In this document: one piece after another, positions 16,234 to 24,153 of the stretch
Layout: every line of letters starts with the position of its first letter
How positions within the stretch are numbered: the first letter of the stretch is position 1
NCBI GenBank assembly: GCA_963839175.1
Contig: CAWIUB010000050.1
Coordinates: 62,001-126,000 of the forward strand
Source: CAWIUB01 sp963839175
Lineage (GTDB): Bacteria > Actinomycetota > Actinomycetes > Mycobacteriales > Jatrophihabitantaceae
Length of the DNA: 64,000 bases
Direction of reading: 5' to 3'
Position numbers and translations under genes: made by a program
Notes under the pieces: model-generated
The model's database searches: none
What the model was told of the DNA's origin: nothing
What the model saw: only the letters and a program-made list of their open reading frames with translations

Positions 16234-16255
16234 TCAATAGGTCAGTCAATATTGA
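16234..16255. promoter_or_regulatory. ArsR-type operator between aqpS and arsR-arsC
   Basis: TCAATA (16234-16239) and TATTGA (16250-16255) are inverted repeats separated by 10 bases, within the 45-base divergent promoter region. AT-rich TCAA...TTGA sites are typical of ArsR-family repressors. One site could control both directions. Confidence 0.55.
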
Positions 16256-16259
16256 GGCA

Positions 16260-16934
16260 ATGGCCACTGAGCGAACGACAGAGCTCGGGCGCCGTGCCGC
16301 CGTGCACGCCGCGCTGGCCGACCCGGCCCGACTGCGGATCGTCGATATCCTCAGTGTTGGGGACGCGTCCCCTTCCGAGCTGTCGGCGATGCTGGCCATG
16401 CCCTCCAACCTGCTGGCCCACCACCTCAAGGTGCTCGAGCACGAGGGCATCGTCGTGCGGACGCGGTCTGAGGGTGACCGGCGGCGGGCCTACCTGCGTC
16501 TCGTCCCCGGCGCCCTCGACACCCTGCGGCCCGCGACAGTCTGGGCAGCGCACCGAGTGCTGTTCGTCTGCACCGCCAACTCCGCCCGCTCGCAACTCGC
16601 GGCAGCGCTCTGGGGCCGCGCCAGTCCCGTTCCCGTGGCCTGCGCGGGCACCCACCCCGCCGCGCGGATTGACCCTCGCGCAATCGCCGCTGCCGCCCGG
16701 CATCACCTGCCCCTGCGTCGACTGCGGCCCCGCCGTATCGACGAGGTGCACGCCGGCGGCGATCTGGTCATCACCGTTTGCGACCTCGCTCACGAAGAGC
16801 TCGGCCAGCTCGCCGACCTGCACTGGTCGGTCCCGGACCCGGTCCGGGTCGGCAGCAGTAGCGCTTTCGACCGGGCCGTTACCGAACTGACCTGGCGGGT
16901 CGGCGATCTCGCCCCTCGCCTCGCCGCATCCTGA
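16260..16934 (+). CDS. ArsR repressor fused to an ArsC-type arsenate reductase domain
   Basis: 224 aa with two domains. Residues ~5-85 form the ArsR winged helix (LADPARLRIVDILSVGD, MPSNLLAHHLKVLEHEGIVV). From about residue 97 a low-molecular-weight phosphatase-like domain starts with the P-loop VLFVCTANSARSQLAAALW (CX5R), as in thiol-dependent arsenate reductases, and ends with LHWSVPDP. Such fusions couple sensing to As(V) reduction and occur in actinobacteria. I use the ATG at 16260. A separate ArsC follows 15 bases later. The classical As(III)-binding ELCVCDL motif is missing in the HTH domain, so its metal site may differ. Confidence 0.85.
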   Translation: MATERTTELGRRAAVHAALADPARLRIVDILSVGDASPSELSAMLAMPSNLLAHHLKVLEHEGIVVRTRSEGDRRRAYLRLVPGALDTLRPATVWAAHRVLFVCTANSARSQLAAALWGRASPVPVACAGTHPAARIDPRAIAAAARHHLPLRRLRPRRIDEVHAGGDLVITVCDLAHEELGQLADLHWSVPDPVRVGSSSAFDRAVTELTWRVGDLAPRLAAS

Positions 16935-16949
16935 TTTGGAGGCACCCAG

Positions 16950-17618
16950 ATGACCCAGACCTACCCGCGGCCGGACATCACCCTGGACCAGCAGGTCGCC
17001 CTCAAGAGCGCCGCCACCCGGCTGGGCCGAGACTTCGTCGACACCTTCGGGGTGGAAACGATCGAACGGTTCCTCTACTCGTCTTATGACCAGTTCGCCG
17101 GCCGGGCCACCGTCGCCAACTTCCTGCCCCTCCTCGCCGAACGCTTCGCCCGCCAACGGCTGCAGGCACTGGCCCGGGTCGAGGGCCGGCAGCACGACGG
17201 CAAACCCGTCGTGCTCTTCCTGTGCACGCACAATGCGGGCCGTTCCCAGATGGCGTTGGGATTCTTCCAGCGCTACGCCGGCGACGCCGCGATCGCCTGG
17301 TCCGGCGGGTCGGAACCCCGCGACCAGGTCAACCCCGCCGCCATCGCCGCGATGGCCGAACGCGGTATCGACATCGCTGGCGAGTATCCCAAGCCCTGGA
17401 CCGACGAAGTCGTCCGGGCCGCCGACGTCGTCATCACCATGGGCTGCGGCGACGCCTGCCCCGTCTTCCCCGGCAAACGCTACGAAGAGTGGGTCCTCGA
17501 CGACCCAGCCGGTCTCGACGTGGCCGCCACCCGACCGATCCGCGACGAGGTCGAACGACGAGTGCTCACCCTGCTTGATCAGCTCGGTGTCCCCGCGCAT
17601 CGGCCGGGCCAGCCGTGA
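16950..17618 (+). CDS. arsC: Arsenate reductase ArsC (mycothiol/thioredoxin type)
   Basis: 222 aa. An N-terminal three-helix extension (SAATRLGRDFVDTFGVETIE) precedes a low-molecular-weight phosphatase fold with P-loop VLFLCTHNAGRSQMALGFF (CX5R), then GSEPRDQVNPAAIAAM, TMGCGDACP with the resolving-type Cys pair, and the acid in WVLDDPAG. The N-terminal helical domain is that of the mycothiol-dependent Corynebacterium Cg_ArsC1'-like enzymes. It reduces As(V) to As(III). GGAGG precedes the ATG. Its 3' end overlaps the convergent arsM gene by 53 bases. Confidence 0.9.
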   Translation: MTQTYPRPDITLDQQVALKSAATRLGRDFVDTFGVETIERFLYSSYDQFAGRATVANFLPLLAERFARQRLQALARVEGRQHDGKPVVLFLCTHNAGRSQMALGFFQRYAGDAAIAWSGGSEPRDQVNPAAIAAMAERGIDIAGEYPKPWTDEVVRAADVVITMGCGDACPVFPGKRYEEWVLDDPAGLDVAATRPIRDEVERRVLTLLDQLGVPAHRPGQP

Positions 17619-18411
17619 CAGGTTTAGTGGCCCGAATGATCGCAGCGTGCATGCCGGGTGCGGCCTCGTGGGTAAAGGTCACCGCGGCATCGACGAACCC
17701 AGCTGCTGTGAGACCGTCCAGGTACTCCTGCCGGGACAGCGCGCCCGCGATGCAGCCGACGTAACTGCCCCGTTCGGCCCGATCGTCCGTGCTGAGGCTG
17801 TCTTCGGCGACCACGTCGGAGACGCCGACCCGCCCACCTGGCGCGAGCACCCGGAACATCTCCGCGAGCACTGCTGGCTTGTCGACGGACAGGTTGATCA
17901 CACAGTTGGAGATCACCACATCGACCGCACCGTCGGGCAGCGGAATGTCCTCGATTGTGCCCCGCCGGAACTCGACATTCTGGGCGCCGGCCTTCGTCGC
18001 GTTGGCCCGGGCCAGCGCAAGCATTTCGTCGGTCATGTCCACGCCGTACGCGAATCCGCTCGCGCCGACTCGGCGGGCTGACAGCAATACGTCGATGCCT
18101 CCGCCTGACCCCAGGTCCAGCACGCGCTCGCCCTCGTGCAGGTCGGCGACCGCCACCGGGTTGCCGCATCCGAGGCTGGCCAGCACCGCCTCCGCGGGCA
18201 GCTCACCGCGCTCCGTCTCGTCGTAGAGGGTTGAGCCGAACGAGTCGTCCAACTCGCTGGCGCAGCACGACCCGGACTCCGCCGGCGCGCAACACGCCTG
18301 CTCAGCCGAGCTTGCTTCGCAGCCGCAGCCCTGCCCCGAACGAACCGCGGTCGCCGCCACGGCGTACCGTTCCCGGACCTGCTCCCGCAGCTGGTCCTCC
18401 GTGATGCTCAC
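17566..18411 (-). CDS. arsM: Arsenite S-adenosylmethionine methyltransferase ArsM
   Basis: 281 aa. The N-terminal region has a Cys cluster (GCGCEASSAEQACC, GSCCA). The SAM domain starts VLDLGSGGGIDVLLSARRVG, followed by GVDMTDEML, ISNCVINLSVDKPAVLAEMFRVL (conserved Cys in the As-binding position) and YVGCIAGALSRQEYLDGL (second conserved Cys). These Cys pairs bind As(III), which is methylated to volatile or excretable species. I prefer the GTG at 18411 (GAAGG upstream); an ATG at 18429 is an alternative. It converges on and overlaps arsC by 53 bases and is divergent from an arsR gene. Confidence 0.92.
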   Translation of the reverse strand: MSITEDQLREQVRERYAVAATAVRSGQGCGCEASSAEQACCAPAESGSCCASELDDSFGSTLYDETERGELPAEAVLASLGCGNPVAVADLHEGERVLDLGSGGGIDVLLSARRVGASGFAYGVDMTDEMLALARANATKAGAQNVEFRRGTIEDIPLPDGAVDVVISNCVINLSVDKPAVLAEMFRVLAPGGRVGVSDVVAEDSLSTDDRAERGSYVGCIAGALSRQEYLDGLTAAGFVDAAVTFTHEAAPGMHAAIIRATKPVTAGPADARGHRADQAG

Positions 18412-18499
18412 CCAGATCACACCTTCCATTGACTGACGTCTATGCGACTACACTGCCTGACGCATCGATATTTGTCAATGCATGTGGCAGACTGGATTC

Positions 18500-18913
18500 A
18501 TGGCCACCACCGCACCAGCCCGCCACGGCAGTCTGGCCCTCGTCGCGGCGGAATGCTGCTCTCCGCTCACCGCTGCGCCGTTGTCCGCGGCCGAAGCAGG
18601 CCAGCTCGCGCACGTGTTCAAAGCCGTCGCCGACCCGGCCCGGCTGCGGTTACTGTCCCTGGTGGCCGCCCACGACGGCGGCGAGGCGTGCATCTGCGAT
18701 CTCACCGACCCGGTGGCCTTGACGCAGCCGACCGTGTCGCATCACATGAAAGTCCTCGTCGACGCGGGGCTACTCACCCGCGAGCAACGCGGCAAATGGG
18801 CGTACTACCGGATCGTGCCCGGCGCCCTCGACGCCCTCGCCAGCGTCCTCGGCCAGCCCCCTCTGGTCCGCGCGCCAAGGTGGCCAGCTAGCGCTCCCGC
18901 TCAACGACGTTAA
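18500..18913 (+). CDS. arsR: ArsR/SmtB-family metalloregulator
   Basis: 137 aa. The winged helix is complete: LAHVFKAVADPARLRLLSLV, ACICDLTDPVALTQPTVSHH, MKVLVDAGLLTREQRGKWAYY. The Cys-containing ACICDL motif in the sensor helix (ELCVCDL in classical ArsR) and the ECC near the N-terminus (AAECCSPL) are candidate As(III) ligands. This makes it the likely arsenite sensor of the cluster. It is divergent from arsM, with 88 bases between the starts that include an AT-rich ATCGATATTTGTCAAT segment likely to hold the operator. I use the ATG at 18500. Confidence 0.9.
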   Translation: MATTAPARHGSLALVAAECCSPLTAAPLSAAEAGQLAHVFKAVADPARLRLLSLVAAHDGGEACICDLTDPVALTQPTVSHHMKVLVDAGLLTREQRGKWAYYRIVPGALDALASVLGQPPLVRAPRWPASAPAQRR

Positions 18914-18923
18914 GGATTTTCAG

Positions 18924-19520
18924 TCAAACGGCGTCGCCGGCGACAGGGCGACCGACGGTGAGCTGCTCTCGCAGCGGCGGATCGAACGAAGCGCCAAGCT
19001 GGGCGTCCGTCTGGACTCCGAGCGCATCGAGGACCTTGGCGAAGAAACTGCGCGCGGCAGCCGCGAACACCACGTCCGCGATGTCGGCGTCGGTCAAGCC
19101 GTGCTCGCGAAGATGATCGACGTCGCCCTGGGTGATCGCCGCCGCATCGGTGGCCACGCGTGCGGCAAACTGCATAACGGCGCGGTCGGTCGCGTCGAGT
19201 GTCGCGCCGGTCGGGTCGGCGGCCATGGCGCGCATCGTCGCGTCGTCGTCACAAATATCTCGCAGGAATTTCGAATGAGCGACCGTGCAGTAGGTGGAAC
19301 GCAGCGCGCGGGCTGCGGCGATGGTTGCGATCTCGAAGCGCCGGCGCTGCATGCCGCCGCGAATCGTGGTGTTGAGGGCGTGCCATGCCTGGGCAACGTC
19401 CGGCCTGGTGGCGAACGCAGCCGCGTAGTTAGGCAGGTATCCCGATGGCGCGCGCTGCTGCTCAAACCATGCGCTGACCTTGCTGTCAGCCGTCTGCTCG
19501 TCGACGGTTGCGATGAACAT
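18924..19520 (-). CDS. Carboxymuconolactone decarboxylase/AhpD-like protein
   Basis: 198 aa, all-helical AhpD-like fold. The active-site region reads RALRSTYCTVAHSKFLRD, keeping one Cys and the His of the EXXXXXCXXXH pattern, but the second Cys of AhpD-type CXXC is not there (TYC instead of CxxC), so disulfide peroxidase-reductant activity is doubtful. It is followed by helices typical of the peroxidase-related CMD group. The ATG at 19520 is the only good start. It is convergent with arsR and stands alone. Confidence 0.82.
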   Translation of the reverse strand: MFIATVDEQTADSKVSAWFEQQRAPSGYLPNYAAAFATRPDVAQAWHALNTTIRGGMQRRRFEIATIAAARALRSTYCTVAHSKFLRDICDDDATMRAMAADPTGATLDATDRAVMQFAARVATDAAAITQGDVDHLREHGLTDADIADVVFAAAARSFFAKVLDALGVQTDAQLGASFDPPLREQLTVGRPVAGDAV

Positions 19521-19616
19521 GGCACTCCCTCGTCGTGTGGCCCGCCGCGGCTGCGCTGGCAGCGCACGGCCCTCCCGCGCGACCGCCCCGCCGCCGAGAG
19601 GTAACGTACGCGCCGC

Positions 19617-20300
19617 TCAGCTGGCAAGGGCGCGGGGCGGCTCGCTGACGACGCGGCCGCCGATCCTGGCCCACCCGTCGCCATCCCATCTCGTGTGAAT
19701 GCGTGATCCCCGGCCTTGGGTGATATCGAGATCGCGCCGTTGGAGCGCCGTCAGGGCGATCGCCGCCGCACCCGTGGCCTCGTCCTCGACGATCCCCATC
19801 GTCGGCGCGAACATCCGTGACCGGAGGATCCCCGCCGTTTCGTCGACCCAGGCCCAGACGTAGTGCTGGCCGCTGGTCCAGCTCGACGGGTCGGCTGCCT
19901 GGACCGCCGTCGCGTCGGCTATCTCGTGCCAGGTGAACTGCGGCGTCCAGCCGGCGTGCGCCCGGATCCACGTGAGCACGCCATCGCGGGTGACCTCGAG
20001 CGAACCCGCAGGCGTGAGCAACCGCTCGGCGTCGTAGCCCTGTTGCCGCAGCCACCACGCAGTACCAACCGTCGGATGGCCGGCGAACGGTAGCTCCACC
20101 GCCGGCGTGTATATCTGCACCCGCCCCGCGACCGGGTCGTCGATGAAGACCGTCTCGGAGAAGCCGATCGCTGCTGCGACCCGCTGCCGTTCGTCCGGCG
20201 GCACGACGGAGCCGTCGACGATGCCGAGCAGGTTGCCGAACTCGCCGGCCTCGTTGGTGAAGACCCGAACCACGGTGGTGTTTGCCTGAGACGCTGCCAC
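19617..20300 (-). CDS. PhzF-family isomerase/epimerase-like protein
   Basis: 227 aa. Family marks are VFTNEAGEFGNLLGIV at the N-terminus (EFGNxLGV), the catalytic-Glu motif FSETVFID, PFAGHPTVGTAWWL in the middle, and VEDEATGAAAIAL in the second half. These are the substrate-pocket elements of the diaminopimelate-epimerase-like PhzF fold. The protein is somewhat shorter than the ~260-300 aa norm but both halves are present. No phenazine genes are nearby, so the reaction is unknown. Confidence 0.85.
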   Translation of the reverse strand: MAASQANTTVVRVFTNEAGEFGNLLGIVDGSVVPPDERQRVAAAIGFSETVFIDDPVAGRVQIYTPAVELPFAGHPTVGTAWWLRQQGYDAERLLTPAGSLEVTRDGVLTWIRAHAGWTPQFTWHEIADATAVQAADPSSWTSGQHYVWAWVDETAGILRSRMFAPTMGIVEDEATGAAAIALTALQRRDLDITQGRGSRIHTRWDGDGWARIGGRVVSEPPRALAS

Positions 20301-20425
20301 CCGGACAACGCTAACCGCTCAACGCTGCACCCCATTCGGCGCAGCTATCGACGCGGACGCCGCGCAGTCGTAGCGTGCCGGGTAACGGCCATGTTGCCAA
20401 CACCATCCGGCGAAGGGGGTTCACG

Positions 20426-21034
20426 GTGTTCGTTCAGGTGATTCAGGGACAGGTGTCAAACGCGGAGGCGGCGCACGCCGCGCTCGACCGGTGGGTGCAG
20501 GAGGTAGCACCCGGTGCCACGGGTTGGCTTGGCTCGACCGCCGGGGTGACGGAGGACGGCCGGTTCATCGGGTTGGCCCGGTTTGAGTCGGAGGAGGACG
20601 CCCGGCGCAACAGCGATCGGCCCGAGCAGGACGCGTGGTGGACGGAGACCTCCAAGCTGTTCACCGGCGAGGCCACCTTCCGCGACAGCAACGACGTCAC
20701 GGTAGACGTGAACGGCGATCCGGACAGCGCAGGCTTCGTCCAGGTCATGCAGGGCCGCGGCAGCGACCCAGACCGCGCCAAACAGCTCATGGCGCAGGAC
20801 GCGGACAAGTGGGCTGCGTTCCGCCCGGACGTTGTAGGCAGCGTCGCGGTCGGACACGAGGGCGGCGCCTACACCATGGCGATGTACTTCACCTCCGAGG
20901 CGGACGCCCGCGAAGGCGAGCGCAAGGAGCCACCGCCAGAGCTGAAGGCACAGATGGACGAGATGAATGAGCTGACCATCGGGGCGCCGGAATTTTTCGA
21001 CCTGAAGCAGCCCTGGCTCTACTCCCCACGGTGA
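20426..21034 (+). CDS. Protein with two tandem ABM-like (dimeric alpha/beta barrel) domains
   Basis: 202 aa made of an internal duplication. Residues 1-95 start VFVQVIQGQVSNAEAAHAAL and residues ~105-195 start GFVQVMQGRGSDPDRAKQLM; both continue with ARFESEEDAR or MYFTSEADAREG. This is the ferredoxin-like antibiotic biosynthesis monooxygenase/EthD-type fold, which usually acts as a dimer, here fused in one chain. Function unknown. I chose the GTG at 20426 because GAAGGGGG lies 7 bases upstream. Confidence 0.75.
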   Translation: MFVQVIQGQVSNAEAAHAALDRWVQEVAPGATGWLGSTAGVTEDGRFIGLARFESEEDARRNSDRPEQDAWWTETSKLFTGEATFRDSNDVTVDVNGDPDSAGFVQVMQGRGSDPDRAKQLMAQDADKWAAFRPDVVGSVAVGHEGGAYTMAMYFTSEADAREGERKEPPPELKAQMDEMNELTIGAPEFFDLKQPWLYSPR

Positions 21035-21053
21035 GCCGAGCGGGCTAGCCGCC

Positions 21054-21695
21054 GTGTGGCCCGCCCGGGCGACGGCCTTTCTGCCCAGCCGCAATGGCTT
21101 CCACTTCCGCAATGCCTTCGCAGACGAGCCGGTTGTCACCGTGCTGCGCCGCTGGCGCATCGGACGCGCGGGCAACGGGCTGTGTGGCGGGATGGTGTTC
21201 GCCGCCCGAGACTTCTTCGAGGCCGGCAGGGCCGTCCCGCCGGACGAGGGGCCGCCGGAAGCCGGATCGCGGCTCTATCGCTATGTCGTCCGGCGGCTGA
21301 TCGCCGCTTTCAATCTGCCGACCGGAGTCATTCGCTACGGCTGCTGGATGCTGCTGTCCGACGACGCGGTGCGGGCGCGAACCTGGCATACCCAGTGGCC
21401 GCGGGTAAGGACGGTCATCGACGAAGGCCACCCGTGCCCGATGGGCATCGTCACCGTCCGCGGCCGCAACCCGGCCCAGATGCGGCACAATCACGTCGTC
21501 CTCGCCTACGCCTACTCGTGCGACGAAGGCAGCCTGACGATCCGCGTCTACGACCCCAACATCGGCCCGGCGGACGACGTGCGGATCGAGATGAGCCGGA
21601 CAGCTATCACGAGCAACATCGACGTGGGCCACCGAGTGCGCGGATTCTTTCCGCTCCGCTACCGCCCGCGCACGATGGCTACCCGAACGTGGTAA
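21054..21695 (+). CDS. Predicted papain-like fold protein
   Basis: 213 aa, not in a family I can name with certainty. Three spaced motifs suggest a papain-like cysteine hydrolase arrangement: GNGLCGGMVFAARDFFEA (nucleophile Cys followed by GGM at a helix start), MRHNHVVLAYAYSCD (His on a strand) and IRVYDPNIG (Asp/Asn). No signal peptide is evident, so it would act in the cytosol. The GTG at 21054 starts 19 bases after the preceding stop, so it may be co-transcribed with the tandem-domain gene. Activity is inference from motif order only. Confidence 0.6.
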   Translation: MWPARATAFLPSRNGFHFRNAFADEPVVTVLRRWRIGRAGNGLCGGMVFAARDFFEAGRAVPPDEGPPEAGSRLYRYVVRRLIAAFNLPTGVIRYGCWMLLSDDAVRARTWHTQWPRVRTVIDEGHPCPMGIVTVRGRNPAQMRHNHVVLAYAYSCDEGSLTIRVYDPNIGPADDVRIEMSRTAITSNIDVGHRVRGFFPLRYRPRTMATRTW

Positions 21696-21703
21696 GAGGG
21701 CGG

Positions 21704-22165
21704 CTACTCGTTCTTCTCGATACCCGCGACCATCGCACCGGCTATCTGCTCCAGTTGGCTGACCTGCTCGGGGCTCAGCAGGCCGATCATGTTGGCACGC
21801 ACCGCCGCGACGTGACCCGGGGCAGCGGCCGCCAGCGCCGCGAAGCCAGCGTCGGTCAACTCGGCGACCTGGCCACGCTTGTCCGTCGCGCATTCGAACC
21901 TCCGGACCCAGCCGCGCTCCTCGAGCCGAGCGACCGCGTGCGACAGCCGGCTGCGCGAGGACCGGGCGGCATCAGCCAGGACGCTCATCCGCAACTGGCG
22001 ATCGGGGGCCTCGGAGAGCCGGACCAGGATCTCGTAGTAGGTGTGCGGGATTCCGGCATCGCGCTGCAACTGTCGGTCGAGCGCATCGAACAGCAGCATG
22101 GTCGCCTCCAGATAGGCGCGCCATGCTCGTTGCTCGGCGGCGGTCAGCCACCTCGTCTTAGGCAC
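21704..22165 (-). CDS. MarR-family transcriptional regulator
   Basis: 153 aa. The winged helix is complete: TYYEILVRLSEAPDRQLRMS, LADAARSSRSRLSHAVARLE, ERGWVRRFECATDKRGQ. The wing's DKRG replaces the usual DGRG. It is divergent from a VOC-family gene, and the 80 bases between the two starts carry two palindromes of the kind MarR proteins bind (22203-22228). It therefore probably represses itself and the VOC gene. It converges on the papain-like gene with 8 bases between stops. Confidence 0.9.
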   Translation of the reverse strand: MPKTRWLTAAEQRAWRAYLEATMLLFDALDRQLQRDAGIPHTYYEILVRLSEAPDRQLRMSVLADAARSSRSRLSHAVARLEERGWVRRFECATDKRGQVAELTDAGFAALAAAAPGHVAAVRANMIGLLSPEQVSQLEQIAGAMVAGIEKNE

Positions 22166-22202
22166 AAGACGAGGATAGGTGAGCAGAGGTCAATTTCGAT
22201 GA

Positions 22203-22228
22203 TTGAGCATTCAACTTCATGCTAGCAT
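22203..22228. promoter_or_regulatory. MarR operator between marR and the VOC gene
   Basis: TTGAGCATTCAA (22203-22214) and ATGCTAGCAT (22219-22228) are adjacent palindromes; the larger frame CTTCATGCTAGCATTGAAG is nearly symmetric. Both share the TTGAATGC/GCATTCAA pattern of MarR sites. The second lies 18 bases before the VOC ATG. Confidence 0.6.
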
Positions 22229-22245
22229 TGAAGAAGGAGGTCGTC

Positions 22246-22770
22246 ATGGCAATTCACCGGCTCAACCACGCGGTGCTGTACGTACGCGACGTGGCGCGCA
22301 GCGTCGAGTTCTACGAGACGGTGCTCGGGTTCCGCCGGATCACCGAATACGGGGTCATACCCGGCGCCGCGTTCCTGCGCGCCCCAGGCTCCACGAACGA
22401 CCACGACCTGGGCCTGTTCCAGATCGGCGCACAAGCCGGTGATTCCGGTGCCGGGCGGACCAGTGTCGGCCTATACCACCTGGCCTGGGAGGTCGACACA
22501 CTGGAGGACCTGGAGCAGCTGGCGAAACGGCTCGCCGAGGCCGGTGCGCTCGTCGGGGCGTCCGACCACGGGACGACGAAGTCCCTGTACGGCACGGACC
22601 CGGACGGGCTGGAGTTCGAGCTCGCCTGGATCATCCCGGCCGACCTACTGGACGACGCGGCGCGCCAGTCTATGGGTGTGCGTCCCCTCGACCTAGCCAA
22701 GGAGAAGGCCCGGTACGGCGCGACGACGTTGGGAGGCATCGGCATCAGCCGCCCGCTGGCCACCGCCTGA
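22246..22770 (+). CDS. VOC-superfamily (glyoxalase/dioxygenase-like) protein
   Basis: 174 aa. One and a half VOC motifs are clear: INRLNHAVLYVRDVARSVEF-like start (HRLNHAVLYVRDV), FYETVLGFRRI, VGLYHLAWEVDTLEDLEQL, and SLYGTDPDGLEFELAWIIP with the metal-ligand Glu. His at HAVLYV, His at YHLAWEV and Glu at LEFELAW would bind the metal, as in extradiol dioxygenases and glyoxalases. GGAGG lies 7 bases before the ATG at 22246. Its regulator is the divergent MarR. Substrate unknown; an aromatic or electrophile is plausible. Confidence 0.85.
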   Translation: MAIHRLNHAVLYVRDVARSVEFYETVLGFRRITEYGVIPGAAFLRAPGSTNDHDLGLFQIGAQAGDSGAGRTSVGLYHLAWEVDTLEDLEQLAKRLAEAGALVGASDHGTTKSLYGTDPDGLEFELAWIIPADLLDDAARQSMGVRPLDLAKEKARYGATTLGGIGISRPLATA

Positions 22771-22867
22771 GCGGTCGTGACGAAATCGCCGCCCTCCCGG
22801 CATCTAGAATTGGCTGGGCGGTCGCTCATGGGCCCCGTCGACAGAAGTTGCTAGCGAAGGACGTCAC

Positions 22868-24079
22868 GTGCCCGACACCCCCTTGCGTGTGCTGCTGATC
22901 GAGCAGATCCATCCCGACGCGGCGGGCATTCTGCGCTCCAGCGGCTTCGAGGTGCGCACCCTCGAGCGTGCCCTGGACGAGAACGAGCTCATCGAGCAGC
23001 TCGCGGATGTGTCGCTTCTCGGCATCCGCTCCAAGACCCACGTCACGCAACGCGTGCTCGACGCCGCTCCGGAACTGATCGCGATCGGCGCGTTCTGCAT
23101 CGGCACGAACCAGATCGACCTGGACGGGGCCGCCGAGCGCGGCGTCACGGTGTTCAACGCCCCGTACTCCAACACCCGCAGCGTCGTCGAGCTGGCGATC
23201 AGCGAGATCGTCGCCTTGACCAGACGGCTCGCGGAGAAGAACCTGCTCATGCATGCCGGCGTGTGGGACAAGTCGGCCAAGGGCGCCCACGAAGTGCGCG
23301 GCCGGACGCTGGGCATCGTCGGCTACGGCAACATCGGCACCCAGCTGTCGGTGCTTGCCGAAAGCCTCGGCATGCGGGTGGTGTTCTTCGATACTGCCGA
23401 CCGGTTGGCTCTCGGCAACGCTCGGCGGTGCGACTCACTCCCCGAGCTGCTGGGGCAGTCCGACGTTGTGACACTGCACGTCGACGGCCGCACGTCCAAC
23501 AACAACTTCTTCGGACAGGACGAGTTCGCCGCTATGCCTGCCGGCAGCCTGTTCCTCAACCTCTCGCGCGGATTCGTCGTCGACTACGCGGCGCTGCGCC
23601 GGTACATCGAGTCCGGGTACATCGCCGGCGCCGCGGTCGACGTCTTCCCGGACGAGCCGAAGCGGCGCGGTGACGAGTTCGTCTCCGAGCTGCGCGGCCT
23701 GCCGAACGTGATCCTCACCCCGCACATCGGCGGGTCGACCGAGGAGGCGCAGCAGGATATCGGCCGGTTCGTCGCTGGCAAGTTCCGCGACTTCGTTCTG
23801 GAGGGGTCGACGGCGATGAGCGTCAACCTCCCAGCGATCGTGCTGCCCCAGATGCCAGGCACGCACCGGCTGCTCCTCATGCACCGCAACGTCCCCGGTG
23901 CCCTCGCCACGATCAACGGGGTGCTCGCTGACCACAAGGTGAACATCGAGTCCGAGTTGCTGGGGACGCGCGGCGCGGTCGGCTACGTGGTCACCGACAC
24001 CGGGTCGCCGTACACCGAGGAGATGCTCGGCGAGCTGCGCGCGCTGCCGGAGTCGATCCGGATGCGGGTGCTGTCCTGA
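22868..24079 (+). CDS. serA: D-3-phosphoglycerate dehydrogenase
   Basis: 403 aa of the ~410-aa ACT-containing type of SerA, first enzyme of serine biosynthesis. The Rossmann motif is LGIVGYGNIGTQLSVLAE. The substrate and catalytic parts are IRSKTHVT, FLNLSRGFVVD, the Glu in DVFPDEP, and the catalytic His in LTPHIGGSTEEAQ. The ACT domain at ~335-403 (LLMHRNVPGALATINGVLAD, VNIESELLGT) should bind serine for feedback control. A gene of this length and layout resembles E. coli SerA more than the long mycobacterial form. GTG start at 22868 with GAAGGA upstream. Confidence 0.95.
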   Translation: MPDTPLRVLLIEQIHPDAAGILRSSGFEVRTLERALDENELIEQLADVSLLGIRSKTHVTQRVLDAAPELIAIGAFCIGTNQIDLDGAAERGVTVFNAPYSNTRSVVELAISEIVALTRRLAEKNLLMHAGVWDKSAKGAHEVRGRTLGIVGYGNIGTQLSVLAESLGMRVVFFDTADRLALGNARRCDSLPELLGQSDVVTLHVDGRTSNNNFFGQDEFAAMPAGSLFLNLSRGFVVDYAALRRYIESGYIAGAAVDVFPDEPKRRGDEFVSELRGLPNVILTPHIGGSTEEAQQDIGRFVAGKFRDFVLEGSTAMSVNLPAIVLPQMPGTHRLLLMHRNVPGALATINGVLADHKVNIESELLGTRGAVGYVVTDTGSPYTEEMLGELRALPESIRMRVLS

Positions 24080-24153
24080 CAGCGCCGATCATGTCTTCCC
24101 CGCCATTCGACGTTGTCGGGCGCCGTCAGCGACCAAACCCCGGGGCAACGTGA

